Shown here: one piece after another, positions 1 to 6,050 of the stretch | Position numbering within the stretch: position 1 is the stretch's first letter | Layout: each line of letters starts with the position of its first letter | Assembly: GCA_003647035.1 (NCBI GenBank) | Contig: QMMB01000134.1 | Span: 1-8,159 of the forward strand | Direction of reading: 5' to 3' | DNA length: 8,159 nucleotides | From: Deltaproteobacteria bacterium | GTDB lineage: Bacteria; Myxococcota_A; Polyangia; Polyangiales; Houyiibacteriaceae | Made by a program: the position numbers and the translations under genes | Notes under the pieces: generated by a model | Told to the model about the DNA's origin: nothing | What the model saw: the letters and a program-made list of their open reading frames with translations, nothing else | Database searches by the model: none

Positions 1-531
1 AAGGATGAGCAGCGGCACATTGCGCTCGTGCTGATGGCGACCGGGCCCCTGACGCAGGTCGGCATGTGGGGTGAGGCGCGGGAGCGATTGCGTGGCCTCG
101 ACGACGACGCGCTGACGGAACCGCAGGCGGTGCTTCGTAACCAAGCCCTGGCTACCTGCGAGCTCCAGTTCGACGACGTGGACGCGGCGCAGAGCGCGAT
201 CGATCGCATCCCACGACCCACCGAAGATACGATCGAGAAGTGGCTGGTAGCGATGGAGGCCTTGCTGATGTCCGTTCGGGGCCAATCCGAGAGGGCGCTG
301 GCGCATCTCGGCGCAGAGGATGTGGATGACAACCCCCCGCTCCGCGCTGCTCACCGGCTCGTGCACGCACACGTTCTGGCAGGGCGCGGGGACGACGAAG
401 GCGCCCTCAACGAGCTGCGGTTACTGCAACAGGAGGCCGGCGCGGCGGGCCTCGAGCGCGTCCGGCTACCGCGCGGGCCGGCCAGGCCTCTCGCAGAGCG
501 GCTTCTGAATAAAACCGCTCAATCGGGCTGA
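1..531 (+). CDS. TPR-like helical-repeat protein, 3' fragment
   Basis: The reading frame is open to the left edge (first codons K-D-E-Q-R-H), so this is the C-terminal 176 residues of a longer protein; the ATG at 28 lies inside the open frame and need not be the start. The visible part is almost wholly helical and rich in Ala, Leu, Glu and Arg. Helix pairs such as GMWGEARERLRGL, AVLRNQALATCELQ with DAAQSAIDRIP, and AHRLVHAHVLAGRGDDEGAL have the small-residue spacing of tetratricopeptide repeats. Such repeats usually form protein-binding scaffolds. No catalytic motif, signal peptide or membrane segment lies in the visible part. The last 30 residues (Arg/Pro-rich, ending LAERLLNKTAQSG) look like a non-conserved tail. 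It converges with the membrane-protein gene and overlaps its 3' end by 13 bases. TPR assignment is by pattern only; the full protein's role cannot be read from this fragment. Confidence 0.7.
   Translation, partial: KDEQRHIALVLMATGPLTQVGMWGEARERLRGLDDDALTEPQAVLRNQALATCELQFDDVDAAQSAIDRIPRPTEDTIEKWLVAMEALLMSVRGQSERALAHLGAEDVDDNPPLRAAHRLVHAHVLAGRGDDEGALNELRLLQQEAGAAGLERVRLPRGPARPLAERLLNKTAQSG
496..520. repeat. Short inverted repeat at convergent stop codons
   Basis: GAGCGG at 496-501 is the exact reverse complement of CCGCTC at 515-520, with a 13-base A/T-richer loop between them. It lies where the TPR-like gene and the membrane-protein gene end against each other. It could act as a weak two-way terminator hairpin, but neither strand carries a U-run after the stem and the stem is only 6 bp, so this may be chance. 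Confidence 0.25.
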
Positions 532-1841
532 AAGATGACTTGCTGCGTTGGGTCGTCGTCGTAGAACTGCTGATATCGGTCGAACGTGACGGCGCCGAAC
601 GTGTTGAGGAGGACCGCGAACACGGCGCAGCTCACAAAAGCCAACCCGAAACGCCGGCCACTGAGGGCAACGAGCACAAACAGGAGCGGCAGGTAGTCCA
701 GGGAAAATCGGTAACCGAACTGCACCCAACCGGTGTTTTGGTAGAGCAAGGTGCAGAGCGCGGTAGGCAACACCGCGGCCCAAAGCGCCACGACGGTCGC
801 GTCGGTCTTCCTCTGCCACAAGCTCCACAAGAGGTTCGGAGTGGTGAACCAAAGCGCGAGTCCGTGTCTGGAGATGCGAACCAAGGGACTCGACTGAAGA
901 AGCCACGGCATCGAGAGGAAGAAAACCGTGAGGTTTCGAGGCAAGTAATGGCTGCTAAACAGGCCCCATGTCTCGATCCTCGATCGCCACCGAATCTGAA
1001 GAAAGCGGTGCCCGAACTCGAACGGGTCTCCGAAACGGGCCGTGTTGTGCCACATCGCGACGGCGATGATGGCGCCCAGTGGAAGCGCGAACATCAGGAG
1101 GCTGCGCACTGGGCGCGACCGAGAGCCCCCGGCTGGGCGAGAGTCTTTCGTTGTCGAAGTGATCGCCTCGAGCACGAAGAACCCAGCAAGGAGCAGCGTC
1201 GCGGGGCGGCATAGGAACGCGAAGCCGAGGGCTATCCCCGCCCCGACGGGGCGACGCGCACCGAAGGCGAACAGAAGGTAGAGACAAACTAGTGGCGTTG
1301 CGACGACGTGGGCGGCGAACCACACGGTCCCCTGCACGGCGACGAAGTAGTATACCGACCCGATCGCGAAAAGGGCCGTGACGAGCAGATCGTCCCTCTG
1401 CAACCGTTGGCTTCGCTCTGACTCCCGGAGGAACCGTAGAAGGACGACGAGAACCGCTGGCGCTAAGCCCGCAAAGAGCATCCAGAAGAGGGCGTCGAGG
1501 GTACCCAGTCCAAAGATCGCCACGAGCGGCAGTAGAAGGACGGCCGGAAGCGGTGGAAACGAGACGTACCAACGATAGCGCTGGGCGTCGGGTCCCGAGA
1601 AGGCGTAGCGGCCCGGAGGGCAAGGTCCTTGCGTGACCGTGTCGAAGCACGCCCAGTCGTTGGTGCCAGGGGGATCGCCTCCGATGTCGAGACGGCCCTC
1701 GAGCCACGCGTGCGCCAGGTGTACGTAGTGGTTGTTCGGCGAGGGCCGGAGGAGACGGTCCGCCGACGTCGCGCAGTAGACGCCGGCGCACAGTACGAAA
1801 ATCGCAAGTGGAAGTGCCCACCGTCGCCTCCAAATCGCCAC
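519..1841 (-). CDS. Polytopic membrane protein, GT-C glycosyltransferase-like
   Basis: About 440 residues with roughly 9-11 predicted membrane spans (first at residues 8-25, later ones near 99-135, 151-192, 198-228, 247-264, 301-315, 347-366 and 381-418), joined by a long polar loop after the first span (about 28-95). This layout, and signatures such as NTARFGDPFEFGHRF followed by an aromatic-rich loop, resemble GT-C/GT39-type transferases that move sugars from lipid-phosphate donors on the outer face of the inner membrane. The first loop reads PSPNNHYVHLAHAWLEGRL; the Asp/Glu pair common in GT-C enzymes is not obvious there, so the activity is unproven. I chose the GTG at 1841 because it puts the basic stretch WRRRW just before the first span. 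A GTG at 1886 and a TTG at 1967 also keep the frame; the latter would run into mrp. None has a good Shine-Dalgarno sequence. Membrane nature is certain, enzyme class only likely. Confidence 0.8.
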   Translation of the reverse strand: MAIWRRRWALPLAIFVLCAGVYCATSADRLLRPSPNNHYVHLAHAWLEGRLDIGGDPPGTNDWACFDTVTQGPCPPGRYAFSGPDAQRYRWYVSFPPLPAVLLLPLVAIFGLGTLDALFWMLFAGLAPAVLVVLLRFLRESERSQRLQRDDLLVTALFAIGSVYYFVAVQGTVWFAAHVVATPLVCLYLLFAFGARRPVGAGIALGFAFLCRPATLLLAGFFVLEAITSTTKDSRPAGGSRSRPVRSLLMFALPLGAIIAVAMWHNTARFGDPFEFGHRFLQIRWRSRIETWGLFSSHYLPRNLTVFFLSMPWLLQSSPLVRISRHGLALWFTTPNLLWSLWQRKTDATVVALWAAVLPTALCTLLYQNTGWVQFGYRFSLDYLPLLFVLVALSGRRFGLAFVSCAVFAVLLNTFGAVTFDRYQQFYDDDPTQQVIFQPD

Positions 1842-1923
1842 CGGGGCAGCATAACCGGGGCCGAGAGCGAACCGAAGTTTGTCCACCTTGACGAGTCGAA
1901 ACCGGCGCCCTAGAGGAGCCCAG
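1842..1923. promoter_or_regulatory. Divergent spacer between membrane-protein gene and mrp
   Basis: This 82-base stretch (37 bases if the membrane-protein gene starts at 1886) separates two genes read outwards, so promoters for both should lie in or near it. I see no convincing sigma-70 pair. TTGACG at 1888-1893 is a fair -35 for mrp, but the hexamer 17 bases on (TAGAGG) matches -10 poorly and overlaps the ribosome-binding site. Confidence 0.35.
1912..1918 (+). promoter_or_regulatory. Ribosome-binding site deciding the mrp start
   Basis: AGAGGAG ends 5 bases before the ATG at 1924. It favours this ATG over the in-frame ATG at 1879, which would add 15 residues (MSTLTSRNRRPRGAQ) that lie outside the conserved Mrp domain. 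Confidence 0.7.
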
Positions 1924-3030
1924 ATGAGGTCCCCAACCCTCGACGCAGTGACGGACGCTCTTCGCAACGTCGAAGATCCGATCTTTCAAAAGCCGCTTGG
2001 CGCCCTAGGGACGCTCGTCGAGGCACGCCTCGAGGACGGGCGGGCTTGGGCAAAGATTCGAGTCAGCTCTCCCTCCGAAGAGGTTCGGCAAGTGCTGCAG
2101 CGTCGGGCGGAGGAGGCGCTCGAGCCTATGGGGATCGAATTCGTCGAGCTCGAGCTCGAGGTCAACGTGCCTACGCGCGAGGCGACCAGCACCGACCCGA
2201 TTCCCGAGGTGCGAAACGTGATCTTGGTCATGAGCGGCAAGGGGGGCGTCGGAAAGAGCACCGTCGCGACGAACCTCGCGCTAGCGCTTCGACGCCTCGG
2301 CACGCGGGTTGGCCTCCTCGACGCCGACATCTACGGGCCGTCGTTGCCCACGATGCTAGGCATCGAGGGCCAGCCGACCTCGAAAGACGGCACACGGATG
2401 CAACCTCTGCAGCGATTCGGCATCAAGCTGATGAGCATCGGCTTCCTCCTCGAGGATCCAAAGCAGGCGGTGATATGGCGAGGCCCGATGCTACACGGCG
2501 CGTTGCAGCAGTTCGTGGGCGACGTAGATTGGGGCGCCCTCGACTACCTCATCATCGACTCGCCTCCCGGCACCGGCGATGTCGCACTCACGCTGGCACA
2601 AAAGCTTCGCATCACCGGCGCGATCATCGTCACCACCCCACAAGAGGTCGCGCTTCAAGACGTCTACAAGTCCGTGTCGATGTGCCGGAAGCTCAACATC
2701 CCGATCCTCGGGGTCGTCGAGAACATGAGTTATTTCATGGATAGCGCGGGCGTGAAACACGAGATCTTCGGCAGTGGGGGTGGTCAAAAGATCGCCGAAT
2801 TCGCCGAGGCACCCCTATTCGGACAGGTGCCCATCGATACGCTGGTACGCGAATGGGGCGATCAGGGCACCCCAATCGTGCAGGCAGCTCCGGCGTCTCC
2901 CGCCGGCCAAGCCTTTGCAGGGCTGGCTGACGCCCTCGCCGAGAAGATCGCCACGGAGCACTTCAAGCGCAGTGAGGGCGACGCCGCACCACAAGGCGAA
3001 GGTCCCAAGAGGCTCCGAATCCTCCGCTGA
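1924..3030 (+). CDS. mrp: Mrp/ApbC-type Fe-S cluster carrier ATPase
   Basis: A 368-residue cytoplasmic P-loop ATPase of the Mrp/NBP35 (ApbC) family, which binds an Fe-S cluster and passes it to apo-enzymes. Residues 1-85 form the MIP18/DUF59-type domain that often precedes the ATPase. The deviant Walker A GKGGVGKS is at 105-112, DADIYGPS at 133-140, the Walker B region LIIDSPPGTGD at 209-219, TTPQEVALQDV at 237-247 and ENMSYF at 266-271. In most Mrp proteins a CxxC follows ENMSYF and bridges a 4Fe-4S cluster between two subunits. Here the segment reads MDSAGVKHEIF and has no cysteine; the only cysteine in the protein is C254. The fold and nucleotide site look intact, so the protein is probably functional, but its cluster must be held differently, if at all. 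The ATG at 1924 has a good ribosome-binding site. rarA follows 14 bases later, suggesting one transcript. Confidence 0.95.
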   Translation: MRSPTLDAVTDALRNVEDPIFQKPLGALGTLVEARLEDGRAWAKIRVSSPSEEVRQVLQRRAEEALEPMGIEFVELELEVNVPTREATSTDPIPEVRNVILVMSGKGGVGKSTVATNLALALRRLGTRVGLLDADIYGPSLPTMLGIEGQPTSKDGTRMQPLQRFGIKLMSIGFLLEDPKQAVIWRGPMLHGALQQFVGDVDWGALDYLIIDSPPGTGDVALTLAQKLRITGAIIVTTPQEVALQDVYKSVSMCRKLNIPILGVVENMSYFMDSAGVKHEIFGSGGGQKIAEFAEAPLFGQVPIDTLVREWGDQGTPIVQAAPASPAGQAFAGLADALAEKIATEHFKRSEGDAAPQGEGPKRLRILR

Positions 3031-3044
3031 GCTATAAACGCACT

Positions 3045-4406
3045 GTGGACCTCTTTGAACGACAGGCGGAAACCGACTCCCCGCTCGCCGATCGAATGCG
3101 GCCGAACCGGATCGAAGACGTGGTGGGCCAGCGACACCTGCTTGGAGACGGGCGTATCTTGGCCCGCGCGATTCGCGCCGACCGTATCCCGTCGATGATC
3201 CTCTGGGGACCGCCCGGCACCGGAAAGACGACGCTCGCACATGTGATCGCAAACGAGACGAACTCGATTTTCGTGCTGTTCAGCGCGGTGCTTGGCGGCG
3301 TGCCGGAGCTTCGGAAGATCATCGCCGCCGCCAAAGAACAGAAGAACTACTACGGCAAGAAGACGATTCTGTTCATCGACGAGATTCATCGCTTCAACAA
3401 GGCACAGCAGGACGCCCTTCTCCCACCCGTCGAGAACGGCACGGTGACGCTCCTCGGCGCGACCACGGAAAACCCTTCCTTCGCGGTCAACTCTGCGTTG
3501 CTGTCCCGCGCGCGCGTGTTCGATCTCAAACCGCTAGAGGCCGAGGACCTTCGCAAACTCCTCGAACGGGCACTTGCAGACGACCAACATGGGCTCGAGC
3601 ACCTCGCCCAGACGGTCGACGACGACGCGCTCGCGGCGATTTCGCAGAATGCGCGAGGTGACGCCCGACGCGCCTTGTCCGCGCTCGAGCTCGCTAGCGA
3701 CTTCGCACGGTCGGCCGGGGTCGAGGCGCTCACCGTCGCGATCGTCCAAGAAGCATTGGCGACCCAAACACTGCTCTACGACAAGTCCGGCGAAGAGCAC
3801 TACAACGTCATCAGCGCGTTCATCAAGTCGATGCGGGGCAGCGACCCCGACGCATCGGTCTACTGGCTGATGCGAATGCTCGAAGCCGGCGAGGACCCGC
3901 TCTTCGTCCTTCGACGGATGTTGATCTTCGCGAGCGAGGACATCGGTAATGCCGACCCGCGGGCGCTCGAAATCGCCGTCAGCGCCGACGCTGCGTTCCG
4001 GCGGCTGGGCATGCCCGAGGGCATTTTTCCGATCGCGCAGTGCTGCACGTACCTCGCCAGCGCGCCGAAGAGTAACGCGAGCTACAAGGCCTGGAAGATG
4101 GCCCAAGCCGACGTGCGCGAGCACGGCGCGCTCCCAGTGCCGCTCAAGCTCCGCAACGCCCCGACCGAGGCGATGAAGTCGTGGGGCTACGGAGAGGACT
4201 ACCGCGATCCCCACGACGAAAGGGGATTCAGCCGGGGTGAAAACTACCTTCCCGACCAACTGGTCGACCGACAATATTACCGTCCGACCGAACACGGGTT
4301 CGAAGCGCGAATTCGCGAACGCCTGGGCAAGCGTGGGGCGGCGCCTAGAGCGAAGGAGGGCGGGGCGGGCGGTGGGTCGGGCGAGCCCCACGGAGAAAAA
4401 CCCTGA
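3045..4406 (+). CDS. rarA: RarA/MgsA replication-associated recombination ATPase
   Basis: A 453-residue AAA+ ATPase of the RarA/MgsA/WRNIP1 family (E. coli RarA is about 447), a clamp-loader relative that acts at stalled replication forks with SSB. Residues 12-20 (SPLADRMRP) and 27-33 (VGQRHLL) are the family's N-terminal marks. Walker A GPPGTGKT is at 55-62, Walker B ILFIDEIHRF at 108-117, sensor 1 GATTENPS at 138-145, the arginine-finger region LLSRAR at 152-157 and sensor 2 GDARRAL at 205-211. The C-terminal oligomerisation domain runs from about 250 to 425, with SASEDIGNADPRA-like and APKSN motifs (ASEDIGNADPRA, 296-307; APKSN, 340-344). Residues after about 430 are a Gly/Ala/Lys-rich tail that overlaps the opposing histidine-kinase gene. 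The GTG start is favoured because the next ATG (residue 18) would cut off conserved residues. No Shine-Dalgarno precedes it; with mrp ending 14 bases upstream, translational coupling is likely. Confidence 0.96.
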   Translation: MDLFERQAETDSPLADRMRPNRIEDVVGQRHLLGDGRILARAIRADRIPSMILWGPPGTGKTTLAHVIANETNSIFVLFSAVLGGVPELRKIIAAAKEQKNYYGKKTILFIDEIHRFNKAQQDALLPPVENGTVTLLGATTENPSFAVNSALLSRARVFDLKPLEAEDLRKLLERALADDQHGLEHLAQTVDDDALAAISQNARGDARRALSALELASDFARSAGVEALTVAIVQEALATQTLLYDKSGEEHYNVISAFIKSMRGSDPDASVYWLMRMLEAGEDPLFVLRRMLIFASEDIGNADPRALEIAVSADAAFRRLGMPEGIFPIAQCCTYLASAPKSNASYKAWKMAQADVREHGALPVPLKLRNAPTEAMKSWGYGEDYRDPHDERGFSRGENYLPDQLVDRQYYRPTEHGFEARIRERLGKRGAAPRAKEGGAGGGSGEPHGEKP

Positions 4407-5064
4407 AGATCGCGGCGCCTCGCTCACCGTCGGCCTCGATCGCCCCACCGACGCCGTCGAGCGCCACCGACGCCGCAAAGAGCCCGACGAACCGACTATA
4501 TCGCCCATCTAACCGACCCTTCAAGGCGTGCTGCCCTTCGAGCGTGAACGCAATGTCTCGAAGCTCTGGAGCGAGCGCCTCCCCCGCGTCTTGCACTTCG
4601 ATCACCACACGGCCGCCCTGCTGGTAGACCCGCACAGTCGCGCGTGGATCAGGCACGTTGGCGAGGGTATTGTGGAGGAGCACGTCGACGACGTCGACCG
4701 CAACTTGTGCGCCCTGCGCGTAGAGCTGATCGCCCTGAGCGACCTCGACCGTCACCGGGACCGGCGTGTCCACCCGTTCGAGACGCTCCAAGAACACGCC
4801 GGCGTCGCCGTTGGCTGCCTCGAGCGGGACGTGACCCGTGAACCAGCGGCTGATCCAGGCAAGCATGTCGAGCCCGCGGCGCAGCTCTCCAACCGCCAGC
4901 TTCACGTCTTGCAACGCTTCGTTGGCATCGGTGTCGACCAGGCCGACCTCTTCTAGAAAGTCCGCATTGGCCGTGATGGTCGCCGCGGGGTTGCGGAAGT
5001 CGTGGACGAGCAGGCCCAACACGCTTCCCATGTCGTCGGCTTTGATCGCATCGGGCTTCGCCAC
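4345..5064 (-). CDS. Short soluble histidine-kinase-like protein
   Basis: A 239-residue protein with the two core domains of a histidine kinase and no sensor, PAS, HAMP or membrane segment. Residues 12-78 form a DHp-like helical pair with H-box HDFRNPAAT, giving H21 as the likely phospho-site. Residues 86-226 resemble a HATPase domain: N-box LLHNTLANV with N132, G1-like DAGEAL at 159-164 (second glycine of DxGxG replaced by Ala), and a G2-like stretch FVGLFAAS at 192-199 followed by GGAIEADG. The glycine loops are weak, so it may be a poor kinase or a ChpT-like histidine phosphotransferase. No response regulator is in the window. The last 13 or so residues are Pro/Arg-rich and lie in the 62-base overlap with rarA. 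The GTG at 5064 follows a perfect Shine-Dalgarno; the gene begins 26 bases after the kinase-fold gene ends, so they are probably co-transcribed. Confidence 0.82.
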   Translation of the reverse strand: MAKPDAIKADDMGSVLGLLVHDFRNPAATITANADFLEEVGLVDTDANEALQDVKLAVGELRRGLDMLAWISRWFTGHVPLEAANGDAGVFLERLERVDTPVPVTVEVAQGDQLYAQGAQVAVDVVDVLLHNTLANVPDPRATVRVYQQGGRVVIEVQDAGEALAPELRDIAFTLEGQHALKGRLDGRYSRFVGLFAASVALDGVGGAIEADGERGAAIFRVFLRGARPTHRPPRPPSL

Positions 5065-5073
5065 ATCACCTCC
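5065..5073 (-). promoter_or_regulatory. Extended Shine-Dalgarno of the histidine-kinase-like gene
   Basis: On the minus strand this reads GGAGGTGAT, a full 9-base complement to the usual 3' end of 16S rRNA. It abuts the GTG start at 5064, leaving 4 bases after the GGAGG core, which is rather short. It supports the GTG start over the in-frame ATG at 5031, which has no such site. Confidence 0.7.
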
Positions 5074-5090
5074 CTACCACGAGGTATAAC

Positions 5091-6050
5091 TCAAGGGAAG
5101 AAGAGCACGTCATCCTCGCCGCGCTCCTCGATCAGCGCGGCGACGTACGACAGAGCGGTAGCCCGACGATCCAATACATCTGCGATCTGACTGCGATTCA
5201 ACAACGGGTCGGCGTCATGGCTAGGGTCCCGATCAAGCTCGGCTTGGATCGACTCTTGGTCGAGGGAGGCCAAGCGGCGAACCAGGTCCCTAGAGAATCG
5301 CTCGGTGCGGGTCAGTCCGGCGAGGAGCTTGTCGTAACGCCGCTCGAGCAACGGGATCGAAAACGAGCGGTCGTTGTCGCGAAGAAGGGCGCGCTTTCGA
5401 CTCGCGTCAGTCGGGAGGTTGCCGCCACTGAACCGATCCCAGTTCCCGACGACGAAGTCGAACACGACCATCGTCGAGAGGTCGCGCGCCAGTGCGGCTT
5501 TGCCCTCGGGGATCTCTCCATCCTGAAGCCAGCTCTGCCAACGTGCTTGTTTCTCGAGGCCGGTCGACCTCATGCCTTTGACCCAATAGACGGCGGCACC
5601 CGGAGCCGAACCGTCCGCGTCCCACAGCACGGCGCGCCGGATCGCTCCGCGGCGGTCGAGCATGCCCTCGTAAAAGCGCTGCCGAATCTCTTTCCAGGTG
5701 ACGCGGCGGTACACCGCCGGCGGCACGTTGTCGAGACCGAGCAACCGGCTGATCCTGTACGCGGCAATCTCGTACTGATAGCCATCTTGGATGTGCCGGC
5801 TCCGGACGCGGAGCGCGGCCGTCACGCGAGCCACGGTTCGCATCCGCAAGACGACCGAGCTGTGCCCCACCGGCTTGAAGCTCCGTGAGTCCGCCGACGC
5901 GATGACTTCGAGAATCTCGTCCTGCTCGACCTCTGTGCCGACGAATCGAGGCGGGGGCTCGAGCTCAGCGCTTGCCGCCGAGCTCAGCCAAACCGCAACA
6001 ACCGCCGCCAGCGCGAAGCTAGCGAACGCCCGCGAAGAGATTCTTGGCAA
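5091..6050 (-). CDS. Secreted Fam20C/HipA-like kinase-fold protein
   Basis: A 319-residue protein with a Sec signal peptide: R3 and R7, a hydrophobic core at about 8-24, and likely cleavage after AASA (residue 28). The mature part carries landmarks of the atypical kinase fold shared by Fam20C, HipA and PI3/4-kinase-like proteins. These are YEIAAYRISRLLGLDNVPP at 93-111 (E94 as helix-C Glu), VVGNWDRFSGGN at 200-211 (catalytic D205, second Asn N211), and RDNDRSF at 224-230 (metal-binding D225 or D227). The beta-3 lysine normally found before the EIAAY helix is not seen; the matching stretch TAALRVRSR offers only arginines (R81 or R83). Substrate and activity are unknown, and a pseudokinase or binding role is possible. 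The TTG start keeps the basic n-region and overlaps the dehydrogenase gene by 32 bases; no better start exists. Fold assignment is from motifs only. Confidence 0.78.
   Translation of the reverse strand: MPRISSRAFASFALAAVVAVWLSSAASAELEPPPRFVGTEVEQDEILEVIASADSRSFKPVGHSSVVLRMRTVARVTAALRVRSRHIQDGYQYEIAAYRISRLLGLDNVPPAVYRRVTWKEIRQRFYEGMLDRRGAIRRAVLWDADGSAPGAAVYWVKGMRSTGLEKQARWQSWLQDGEIPEGKAALARDLSTMVVFDFVVGNWDRFSGGNLPTDASRKRALLRDNDRSFSIPLLERRYDKLLAGLTRTERFSRDLVRRLASLDQESIQAELDRDPSHDADPLLNRSQIADVLDRRATALSYVAALIEERGEDDVLFFP

Noticed and set aside
540..1214. 224-codon open frame on the + strand
   Set aside because: It is antisense to the membrane-protein gene, whose alternating hydrophobic spans show which strand is coding; the + translation is very polar and featureless.
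1888..1916. Possible promoter TTGACG then TAGAGG, 17 bases apart, before mrp
   Set aside because: The -10 matches in only three positions and coincides with the ribosome-binding site; Myxococcota promoters are too poorly defined to call it.
955..1989. 344-codon open frame on the - strand, overlapping the membrane-protein gene in another frame
   Set aside because: The Arg/Pro/Ser-rich translation lacks the membrane spans of the real frame and would run into mrp.
2136..2165. GAGCTC-type tandem and palindromic run
   Set aside because: It lies in mrp and encodes VELELEV of the N-terminal domain; repeated Glu-Leu codons explain it.
3534..4508. 324-codon open frame on the - strand
   Set aside because: It is antisense to rarA and crosses into the kinase gene in another frame; the Arg/Val/Leu-rich translation looks like a frame shadow.
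5074..5112. TATACC as a -10 element before the histidine-kinase-like gene (minus strand)
   Set aside because: The hexamer fits fairly, but no -35 lies at the right distance, and the 26-base gap suits co-transcription with the upstream gene.
5217..5888. 223-codon open frame on the + strand
   Set aside because: It is antisense to the kinase-fold gene, which has a signal peptide and ordered motifs; this frame has none.
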